The notes beneath the pieces were generated by a model. The model saw only the letters and a program-made list of their open reading frames with translations, did no database searches and had not been told where the DNA came from. From NCBI GenBank assembly GCA_015501595.1, contig JADNRX010000001.1, positions 1,178,001 through 1,242,000 of the forward strand: a stretch of 64,000 nucleotides of DNA, read 5' to 3'. A program made the translations under genes and the position numbers. Source of the stretch: Hymenopellis radicata. Its lineage: Eukaryota; Basidiomycota; Agaricomycetes; Agaricales; Physalacriaceae. Positions within the stretch are counted from its first letter, which is position 1. Every line of letters begins with the position of its first letter. Shown here in pieces: positions 45,801-55,284 of this stretch.

Positions 45801-46666
45801 GCCAGATGTGTATACGAGGTGAGTCTGGTAGTGTGCGAGGGTCAAGATAAGGGTTCCTGTAGTTTGTACCAGGTCGGGACAAGGATGCTGCCGACTTGAG
45901 AAGGGCGGACACATCATGATGTTCTTCTGCTTGCAGACGCCAAGTTAAATTTCTGAGACATCTCGGTGAGATGGTATTGCGAAAAGCAAAACAAAGGCGT
46001 ACAAGAGATCGGATTGCGAGACTGCAGTGTCCTCCAACTGGGGCAACGGCACGGGAACAAGATTGCTGTGACCTGTAGGTAACCCTCGACTGAACTGACC
46101 GGCGCCAGGCCTAGGAGTTGCCCGAGTCGATTTGAGGGACAGCGTGGAAGTCATTCGGGTCTGGTGAGAGGCTGCAGTGACGTCGACTGGACTTTTTACT
46201 GAGAAAACGAAAAAACCAGAGTGATGAACACACACCAGGACATTCCTTGATGAGTCTTTCCGTCTTTGAGGGACCTTTCCCAGTCCGCATAGCACTTTTC
46301 AGATACTGAGAGACCTCTGCTGTGATCTGGAACTTTTCCTGGTACGGTGCGACGCCCTGTAGCTCTAACAGCTCTGTGAGGCGTTCCCATGGGTCCATCG
46401 GGAGCCTTAGGGCATTTTTGTCATGTAAAGGTATTATTTTGAGCGATTCCTCGAGCAGCTGGTGGACAGTGAGTAGACTGGACACGGGTGCTCCTAAGAC
46501 AGCCGACCTCTGATACGGCGTCATTTGTAAACTGAACGTGGTCAACGGTCAGATGCGCAAACGCGTATTCGTAGAGAAGACTGCGGATATGCTCGCGGAA
46601 AACGCGTTCCTCGTCGTCGTCGTGACTGTCGAGCATGACGGTGAGAGCAAGGGATCGGACCGACAT
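42818..46666 (-). CDS. XPF-like protein resembling meiotic SHOC1/ZIP2
   Basis: Large protein (over 1000 residues) spliced from at least nine exons. First exon 46666-46533, 55-nt intron 46478-46532, main exon reaching 44718-43134, final exons to TGA 42818-42820. Seen: helical N-terminus (LTVHQLLEESLKIIPL); a disordered acidic middle; then an XPF-like inactive nuclease fold with VDLILDANTSIIFASLVSL, EQSWRYRQILVVFEAYP and ALLTRYYGDMAEQ; and a C-terminal helix-hairpin-helix-like block VPRMNHFAAYVILCQINVDDF ending ALLVGKERML. Catalytic ERK residues of active XPF are not seen. By family knowledge such proteins (Zip2/SHOC1) stabilise crossover intermediates in meiosis. The order of domains fits; identity as the orthologue is inference. 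Its start is 116 bp from the divergent DUF1996 gene. Confidence 0.6.
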
Positions 46667-46782
46667 GCCGGAGCCATGAACAATGCGCGTGCTCTGGAGT
46701 CTGCATGCTTCGTTTGTCCCTCCATCGACGACTAATACCCTTGCTATACCCAATGCCAATACCTAGCCTTTAACGACCTTCA

Positions 46783-48552
46783 ATGAGGACGATGATGCTG
46801 ATGACTGTACTGATATTCACTTTGATACCCTTCGGTCTGCCTTACTGGTTAATGGCAGCCAGTAAGTGTTCTATCATGAAAATACTGACCGTAACACGTT
46901 CATAGACAACATACTCACTACTCAACGGCTGGACCCTATCTTGTCACCTGGAAATGTGGCAACGCATGTGCATTCAGGCGAGCATGTTGACCGCGCTTTA
47001 CGCTTACGGTGCATCCTCAGTCATTCTTCAAGTACTTGGAGGAAGCAACTTCTCCATAAACCTCACGACGACGGCTGAACTCCGGGAGAGTGGCTGCACG
47101 TCAATCCCCGTTCAGGAAGACAAGAGCAACTACTGGTACCCTGTCAGTCGTTCTGTATCTTCCTTGAGGGGACAACGTTGCTGACAACCTCCCAGCACCT
47201 GTACTTCCAGTAAATGCCAATGTTCATCTTTTTTGCTATGCGTGAACCATGATATAGGAAGAATGATGGCTCCTTCATTGCCGCCAACGGCAGTGCTGTC
47301 ATGTATGGTCAATACTATTGTAGCGATGAATTTTTAAACTGACACTGTAACTATTAGATGTATGCTCATTCGCTCGACTTCAGAACGGGTATTCGACACT
47401 ATCATTCTAGATTACTTGTTTAGCGACAACTCCTCCGTGACGACACCATTTCCCGACGACGTGTGTCCTCCCCGCTCGGAAATCCAGTTCCTAATCCTCC
47501 ATGTAGTTTCGAATGATATCTGGAGACCCGGATTTGCGTACCTTGAATGCGTCGAGTTTTGCTCAGCAAGCGGTAACTTTTCTCTGTCTCAATTTCGACG
47601 GCGAGTCTCCAAGAACCAACGAACTCCCAGTCGATCAGGACTGTCCTTCTGGAATTCGGGCACAGGTCGTGAGTGCATTGCATCATGCATACATTCTCCT
47701 GACAGTGGCAGAATTTCCCTTCGTGTTGGGATGGAGTGAATGTTGATTCGGACGATCACAAATCTCACGTTGCATTCCCATCAACTGGGCCAGATAACGG
47801 AACTTGCGAAGACGCAGGATATCCTATCACACTTCCAAGGATATTTTTGGAGGTATTGTTCGAGTAACCGGATCTACTCTATCTATGACTTACCATGGTA
47901 GGTTTACTGGATCACTTCCGTGTTTTCAGCGATGCGTAGCGAGGCAATGACGCCCAGTCAACCATTTGTGTAAAATTCCCATGCGCCTTTTCACCCTGAC
48001 GCGTCTAACGTCGTCTAAGTTTTGCCAACGGTGACCCTACTGGGTATGGTTATCATGCGGACTTCTTCAACGGATGGGAGCCGGGCGTCCTGCAGAAGGC
48101 GATCAATGTCTGCAATTGTAATCCGTACGGCGACCCTACCTGTTGCGTCGCTGCTGGCGCATTCACCATGGATAGCAAGAAGCAGTGCTATATCTCCAAC
48201 ACGGTTGACGAACAAGGTGCGTGTTCATTTGTATTCACGAACTCCAGCGAAGACTCATACACATACAGCGCTTGGAAATCTGAGTGTTCTCCCCGGCGCA
48301 AACCCCGTCCAGGCCCCGTGCTTTGAGACCTATTACCCGGACTTCACGCCTTCCCTTCTAGATCCAGTTTATGTTGGGCAGACAGCTCCCAACAAGACTG
48401 GCGAAATAGTTCGGGTTGCAACGACGATCAACGTGGCCCAGACTGCCAAGGAAACATGTATAAGGAAGGGAGCTGCAGAAAGGCCTACATTGGGATGGAC
48501 ATTCCTGATTGTACATGTATCAAGTATCTGGTATTTTCTCTACGTGGTGTAG
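46783..48552 (+). CDS. DUF1996 secreted protein, copy A
   Basis: About 10 exons from ATG 46783 (exon 1 46783-46861) to TAG 48550-48552. Seen: signal peptide rich in Met/Leu; QRLDPILSPGNVATHVHS, the family start; LGGSNFS; DKSNYWYPHLYFQ; FRMISGDPDLRTLNASSF; CPSGIRAQV; NFPSCWDG and HVAFP; GDPTGYGYHADFFNGW; CNCNPYGDPTCC cysteine-rich motif; then a C-terminal hydrophobic tail (WTFLIVHVSSIWYFLYVV) that looks like a GPI-anchor signal. DUF1996 proteins are abundant in fungi and of unknown function, often wall-associated. The second intron (46978-47032) needs a GC donor (CAG|GCGAGC) to give the conserved VHSVLGGSN. Paired with copy B. Confidence 0.88.
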
Positions 48553-48757
48553 CTTTTAGCATAGGTTGGTGAGTAACGCCACGTTTAGTATAAATCTGTC
48601 TGCTTAATACTTTTCAGACACGTGATCGCGCTTGGCACCAACGACTTTGTCTGAGACTATTCTCTCTTTAAGTTGTACGCAAGAAAGCTTGTTTGCGGGC
48701 TGATCAACAACCTAAATGACACTGCTCTAGCGATAAAGTCACTTTGCTCACACCACG

Positions 48758-50531
48758 ATGAATATCTTTCTTTTCGCTTCTCTCCTCGCATGTCTCGTGG
48801 AGTCGGTGTTTGCCTTCTTTTACATGGCTGCCAGTATGTCTCGCAAATTATGTGCGTAGCATGAGCTTATGTGGCGACGACAACAGACAATCTTCTCACA
48901 TCGCAGCGCTTGGACCCAATAATGTATCCTGGCATAGTGGCCGCTCATGCACATTCTAGTGCGTAGTCATCACCTCGCAGCTTTTGTATGCTGATACTTG
49001 ACCAGTTATCGGAGCTAGCAACATTTCGCGCAATATGACCACGGCGGATCTTCGAGAGAGTGCGTGCACATCCATGCCAATCGTGGAGGATAAAAGCGCC
49101 TACTGGTATCCGGTTCGTTCAGTTCCTCGTGAATCGTGGTCACCCGAATGTTCAACTCGTCTCAGATTCTCTACTTCCAGTAAGCGTTTGTTGTCGACGA
49201 AGGAAGAGAGGAATTCATCGCGCGCCAGGCATCGGGATGGAACCTTCTCGTCTGTTAACTCCAGTGCTTCAATGTCAGTCTCTCACTTTTCAGTCATACC
49301 GTAACACTGACCTCCAGACAGTTGTACGTGTCTCGCCTTCTTCACAGCCTTAACTCGACTATGTTTCAGATTACATGTTCAGTGACAATTCTTCGGAAAC
49401 AACGCCATTTCCCGATAACGTGCGTAGCCCAAGTCAACAAGCTCACTGCTGCGTAACGCTTTCAATGACAGTTTCGTGTGATTGCTGGAGACTCTAAACT
49501 GCGCTCCTTCAACGCATCAAGTTATGCTCAATTAGGCGTGAAGTTTTCTTGCAGTAATGGATACAGCAATTCCCAGATGACGCATGGACTCCCAGAAGAC
49601 ACGCTCTGCTCACACGGGCTAACAGGGGTGATTGTACGTGTCACTCTCAATCTGTTTTGCAGCGCCTGACTTGCTCAGGATTTCCCTTCATGTTGGGACG
49701 GCGTCAACCTCGATTCAGAAAATCATTTCTCCCACACAGCATATCCGTCGAAAGGCCCGGACAGCGGAATCTGTGATGATCCCGCGTACCCCATAACATT
49801 TCCCAGAGTCGTCCTGCAGGTGTGTGCGATGTAACCAGGTCTCCACGAGGTTCATTCTGGATTAGGTTGATTGGATGATTGCGCCATTCGCAGCCATACG
49901 TGACCAAGCAATGTTTCCCAGTCAACCATATGTGTAAGCCCTTTCCTGCTAGGCGAGTCTTCGTGTATTCACTCCAGACTAGGTTGTCAAACGGTGACCC
50001 CACCGGTTACAGTTACCATGCGGACTTCTATAATGGCTGGGACACTGGAGTTCTTCAAAAAGCAATAGAGCGTTGCAACTGCGACCCGCACGGAAATCCG
50101 ACCTGCTGTGCCAACAATGGTACTTTCACATTGGACACCACGCAAGGGTGTTTTGTTTCGGATATCGTCGACGAGCAGGGTGGGTCAATCATCATAACAT
50201 CTGTCAGGCTCCTTGACAACAAAGTCTTCTAGTCCTCGGTACGATACCTAAGCTTACTGGACCCAACCCTGTTCAGGACAAGTGCTTCGAACAATACAGG
50301 ACAACATACATACCTCCCATCCTTGCGCCAGTTTATGTATCGAGAACGGGGCCACCCACGCTGATTGGGCAAGTTATTGTTCCTGAGAACAGTACGGGTG
50401 CGTCACAGACTGCTGAAGGGACGTGTCTACGCACAGCAGCACCGTCAGGCGCTGACGGGCTATATCCAGCGTGGATAGCGGCCGCATGTATCTTTATGCT
50501 GGGGCTCATGTACGACTTACTGAACGTCTAA
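48758..50531 (+). CDS. DUF1996 secreted protein, copy B
   Basis: Tandem paralogue of the preceding gene, 205 bp downstream in the same orientation. ATG 48758, stop TAA 50529-50531. Same motif order: signal peptide (MNIFLFASLLACLVESVFA), SQRLDPIMYPGIVAAHAHS, ASNIS, DKSAYWYP, a FPSCWDG block, GDPTGYSYHADFYNGWD, CNCDPHGNPTCC, and a hydrophobic C-terminus (AWIAAACIFMLGLMYDLL) suggesting GPI anchoring. The second intron here uses a normal GT donor, unlike copy A. One stretch around 49270-49370 (before YMFSDNSSETTPFP) could not be joined cleanly; a micro-exon or one-base error is likely. Divergence between copies is substantial, so the duplication is not recent. Confidence 0.84.
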
Positions 50532-50715
50532 TATACTTCGAAGGACGAGTTCATACGCTTGTAATCTTGATTTTCATAGTCACTAGTAAAGCGACGCGTC
50601 CTACACGTGAGTTAGGGTCAGCGTAAATGGCAGAGCTCGGAACGGCAAACGCCTTGATGCGGTGCCGGTATATGGCTACAGCGTTTGCTCACGCGTCTCC
50701 TACTGGCGCTCGGCC

Positions 50716-52554
50716 ATGTCGAGCAGAATCGGGAGCTCAAAGACCCCCTTTAGAGCCTCGAAAGGGCGCCCCAGGAAGTCTCCGTTCAGTGCAGACACGA
50801 ACTTGGGATCCTATGACCGCAAGGATCCCTTTCGCGCTTTCAATGTCATAGCCGGTCTTCTGGCGTCTCTCGCGACGCGGGTCGGCGGCTGCCAATATAA
50901 GCTGACCACAGAGGAGCACACACTCTCGCTTCACCTCTTGGGAATCGTCGAGCCTTATATTAGCGCGCATCCGTCGCGGCGCACCCTTATCACTCGCCAG
51001 CCGACTGAAATATTGGATGCCATCGTGTTCCACATCGACTCCAGGCAGGACTTGCTTTCTTTCGCGTTATCGTGTCAAAGGATGCACGGTATCGTTATAC
51101 CCCGTCACTTTGAATATCGCCACCTGCGTTGCAAAGTCAGCTCGATCAGCGTCTGGAACCATCTCATCGTCAACCGCTCCCTTGCGAAGAATGTACGGAG
51201 GCTGGAGATCATGGATGAGCGCTCGGCAGAAGCGGAATACGTTCCGTCAGGAATTATGGTTTCTGATACGGATTTAGAATCTACGGACGACGAGTTGAGC
51301 ATGCACGACAAGCAAGAAAGATTTCTTGTCGCCGCGCTCACAAAGATGACGTCCCTCGGGTCATTCACTTGGTCGTGTAACCATTCCCCCATCTCCATTG
51401 ACAATGTTTGGCCAACGTTGCTTAAATGCCGGTCGCTCGCAGAAGTCCATATTAAAGACAATATGGTGTTTGGTCCTGCCAATGAAGAGGAGTCTTCCAC
51501 TGGACGTTCTCTTGTAGTAAGCTAAGCTCAATTGTTCGCGTGCTTTCCTTGATTAAATGACCGGTGCTAGCTACCATCCGTGAAAACGGCTTCCTTCCAG
51601 TCGACCAAACATAAATACGGTGCATGCCCAAATCCGGGCCTGGGACGCGTCAAAAGTCTTCTCAATTACTGTCCCAATCTCGAGGTATGTGTCTTCTCTT
51701 CGTTATTCTGCACGGACGTACACTGAAATCTCCAACAGAATCTAGACATATCGTACACTCGGCCGCAACCTACTGCTCCTGCCCAGGTCCCAGCTGATGA
51801 ACTCTTCTTATACGGCAGATGGCAACATCTCAACTCCCTCACGCTGACCAACCTTCGCTGCTTACCCGGCGGTGGCCTGGATGCAGCTTCTTCTTTCCTT
51901 CTGGCTCATGTTAACCTGGAAATTCTCCATCTCGACATCACTGGCATGACCTCCAGTACCAGACTTGCTCTGGGTCCCAATGCTCTCCCGCGTTTACGAG
52001 AACTCAAGGCCTCAAAGGACATCGTTGCAGACATTCTTCAGAGTCCTACTGATGAACCTCGTCCTTTGGAAATCCTGAAAGGTGTACGCCTGTCTGGGTC
52101 CCAAGCTGGAGATCAGGCGTTTATGACGAGCTTGAAACTATTCGCTCCCGACGTAAAGCGAATTGAGTTGAGCGGCTGGCACGATATGGAGGACATACGC
52201 CGTTTAGTCGAGGCCGCGCCCCGACTTATATGGCTTGACACCGGCAAGAAGCTCACCGGCGCGCCAGGAATTGTGAACAACACCGTCGAATGGGCAAACA
52301 TGCTGTCGGGCGTTCCCGACCTCGCCACTTTCCATGGTGTCAAATTCTTCTACGAAGCCTCCCAAACAGCCACCGGCCACGCCGACAGATCGAGAAATCG
52401 GAGGAACGAGGAGGTGGCTAGTCTCTTGGCCTGGAAATGCACGAAGCTCAGGAGGTTGGATCATTGGGAGGATGGGTCTTCCAAGGTTATCATTCTTGCA
52501 AGAGAGAAAGATGGTGTCAAGTGGGACGTCAGGCGTGTCAAGACCTCCAACTAG
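50716..52554 (+). CDS. F-box protein with C-terminal leucine-rich region
   Basis: Exons 50716-51516, 51571-51684, 51739-52554; 576 residues with no frame damage. Seen: an N-terminal basic/Ser region, then an F-box-like segment ITRQPTEILDAIVFHIDS ... LLSFALSCQRMH (about residues 95-130), and a long LRR-like region with recurrent L-x-x-L patterns (NLEILHLDITGM, DVKRIELSGW, RRLDHW). This is the usual layout of the large basidiomycete F-box family, which recruits substrates to SCF ubiquitin ligases. No specific target can be named. ATG 50716 is chosen because the longer frame begins at a GTG. Confidence 0.82.
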
Positions 52555-52833
52555 AAAAATTCGGGCTTATTTTTTCCGGATGGGCGACCGTCCTCGCACC
52601 ATACGAAGATCGTGCGTGCAAGGATCTATCCATCGAAAATTGCTATATAGTAAAACTCTGTCTCTACAGGTCGCTAGTACCAGTATCAGTATACCATCTG
52701 TACCCTTTTGTTGCTATGCTCACCTATGCTATGTGTTTTGGCACGCAGACTTTCCTTGCGCGAGCTCATCGAAGAATTCGTACCGAGATAATCGAGGTAT
52801 ACTAAAGTTGCATATCAAGACCGTGGCTCCTGC

Positions 52834-53172
52834 CTATCTCTGAGCGGAATCGCAATGACCGGACGCGACCGCCCCAATACGCAGCTCGGAGAAAGTCAAG
52901 GCAGAAATATCAGAATCCTGATATAACAACTTGTAGAGTTCATTCAATAGATGAAACAAGGAACCAAGTACCGCAGATTCCTTCGTCATCACCAAAAGCA
53001 TCGGACTGATCTCCTGACGCTTCAGCAGGCTCTCCAGATTTTCGAGCAAAAGAGTGTCCCTTTTCGTCGCGTTCGATACTGGCAAGGGTATTGAAGAAGC
53101 GCACGAGAACGACGGTCGGTCAGCCCTCACCCAGTGAAGGATGAGCGTACGCTTGGGAGCATCCCATACCAT
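52834..53172 (-). CDS. Doubtful small open reading frame
   Basis: A 112-codon ATG frame with a helix-like Leu-rich middle (LLLENLESLLKRQE, LFHLLNELYKLLYQ). No domain or splice partner was recognised. It could be a lineage-specific gene, a fragment, or chance. Rest of 52555-53493 shows nothing else besides the purine repeat at 53286-53362. Confidence 0.25.
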   Translation of the reverse strand: MVWDAPKRTLILHWVRADRPSFSCASSIPLPVSNATKRDTLLLENLESLLKRQEISPMLLVMTKESAVLGSLFHLLNELYKLLYQDSDISALTFSELRIGAVASGHCDSAQR

Positions 53173-53285
53173 GAAGCCAACCTAGGTGAATTCATGAAAG
53201 GCGGTTTGCCTGGTAGAACTGTGTTACTAAGGGAGTCGTAAAAGTATGCTGAATTGAATCGTGTCTATGTCTACGCTACATGAAT

Positions 53286-53362
53286 GGGATAAGAATGACG
53301 AGATGAGAGATGACGAGAGATGGGATGCGAGATGAGAGATGCCAGAGAGATGAAAGGTAGTA
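53286..53362. repeat. Imperfect GAGATGA purine-rich tandem repeat
   Basis: Repeated GAGATGAGAGATG-type units with small interruptions, followed by more GA-rich sequence to about 53415. Sits in the 3' flank of the minus-strand zinc-finger gene. Confidence 0.7.
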
Positions 53363-53493
53363 AAGAAACAGATCCTAGCGGTACAGACTGTGATAAAAGA
53401 GAAAGAGAGATAATGAATGTGGGAATAAGTAGAAAAAAAAGAAGGAACGAGTTGTGATAGTATAGCAGAAAACTTTCTCATCTTCGACTTCAT

Positions 53494-55284
53494 CTAAGCC
53501 GCCGGGCGCAGATGCCGCAATGTCGCGCAACTCTCGAAATGCCTCCCTATATTCTCCTGCCTCGATTGTCTCAACAAGCAGAATGGGCAGAGGACATGCA
53601 TATCGACATGCGCGTTCTCAATGTGCTTCTCGAAGGAGCGCATGTCTTTATACTTTTTGGTGCACTCTTTGTTGCGCTTTTTGATGGGACATCTATGGAT
53701 GTCGTCACTCTTCAGGGCCTCCATGATTTCGGGATGCGTTTTCATGTGTGTCCAGAGTTCCGCACGCGTGTAGTGGCCATGCGCTTCAGGACAGCCCGCC
53801 ACGCAGCAGCCGTGCGAGTCCGACATGTAACAATAGTAGACACTCGGGCAGATCTTGCTGAGGGCCTCCCGGCCGGTGGCTGGGAGGAGCGACCCGCAGT
53901 AGCCGGAAGGGCTGTCGAGGGTAATGATAATTAGTTCGGGATGCAAGGGCAAAAAGCATAAAACTGACCAGTCGCGTACGAGTCCACTCGGGGCGGACGG
54001 AAGGACGCCTTTGGTCCGGGAACCCCTAGCTGAGGCGTAAGGTCCATGGGTCGCTTTCCTCCTGGAACTGGGTCTAAATTAGAAATCTGCTGCAGAACAT
54101 AGTTAACATATCGACTAACCGACGTGCAGATCCCAAAGACGAGTGAGCCAGCGGGACAGAGGGAGCGGATGCGACCTCTGGAGAGGCAGAAGATGTATGG
54201 GTTGAGGGAGCGGAATCGTCTGAAACTGAGGGCCACTGTGGCATATCTGAAGTCGCCCGAGTAGGGGAAGGGAATTGAGACCATCCAAGAGACCACGCCG
54301 CGGCAGATGAACCCCCCGCTTGGGGGACGTGAGGTGCAAAACCAAACGATGGAGCGGCGGCGGCCGCGACACCCCAAGTGGGAACAGAATTGAAGTTGGC
54401 GCGCGGGGTGAAATCAAGTTGACTCGGGAGCGGAGCGACAGAAGAGAAGGGCTGGTTTACGTCGTAGACAGAGTTGAATGTTTGGTTCACATCGTAGATG
54501 GAGGTGTATGCTCGGCTTTTGTCGTAGAAGTTTCCTTGGTTTCCGTTGTAGGAGGAGGGGTATGCTCGGTTTACGTTGAAAGAGGAGGAATTGTATGCTT
54601 GGTCTTTGTCAGAGGAGGGGAGTGTGTATGTTTGGTAGGAGGTGGTGGACGGCTGAGGCTGGTAGTAGCTACACGAAAAGAAGACGGGTCAGGAAAGACT
54701 CAGAACCGAAAGCAAAGGAATGCGACGTACGACGCGTCGCTATCGAAATCAGGTTGAGCTGTATAGTCTGTGTTGGTGTAGGTGGTGTCTTGAGAGTTGA
54801 GATCCACCAGTGAGGTGTCGATCCTGCGGTGGGAAGGTCAGAGAGGCCTGAAGTGTTTGCAGGGAGTAAACATACTTTGGCAGTTCAGGGGAGTCCAAGG
54901 GCGCCTCAAAATCACTGGGTGGGCTGAAGATGGAGTCAAATTTCACGATATTGTAACGTTCAGGCAGAATGAACATACTTGTAATTCTTGAACAACGTAC
55001 TCAGGTCAACCGGAGTGCGAAAATCGTCTGCGCCGGGAGCTTGGAGCAGATTAACGTTTCCCGACCGCATCCTGTAAGCCTTGAATATTATTGAAAGGGT
55101 GGAGTAGGAGAAACCCGCACGGTTGCGTGTAATAATTCGATGCAAGGAACGCGTCCAAGTCGTTGTCGAAAGTAGCAGATCTAGGCGCAGAGTTAATACA
55201 TTGAATAAAGATCCGAAAGGTGGGATAAACGCACTCGTTGTTGTTGGTGTCAAGAAAAGAGGAGGAATCGTAGTTGAAGGCCAT
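53494..55284 (-). CDS. C2H2-type zinc-finger protein with Tyr/Asn-rich repeats
   Basis: Putative transcription factor. ATG 55284; short N-terminal exons (55284-55235 and following), a large low-complexity exon around 54490-54120, and a final exon carrying the fingers to stop 53494. Seen: imperfect repeats of YNxNQ/YDVNQ type (SSYNGNQGNFYD, SIYDVNQTFNSV, SVYDVNQPFSSV); then three finger-like units: CCVAGC-x12-H-x4-H, CPIKKRNKEC-x12-H-x4-H and CPFC-x12-H-x4-C. Phase across the last two introns is consistent only in the frame leading to PSGYCGSLLP. Long spacing in finger 2 and a terminal Cys in finger 3 are atypical, so DNA contact is uncertain. No characterised orthologue recognised. Confidence 0.72.

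Noticed and set aside
46421..46759. Apparent frameshift in the first exons of the SHOC1-like gene
   Set aside because: A 55-nt GT-AG intron at 46478-46532 explains the frame change without any error.
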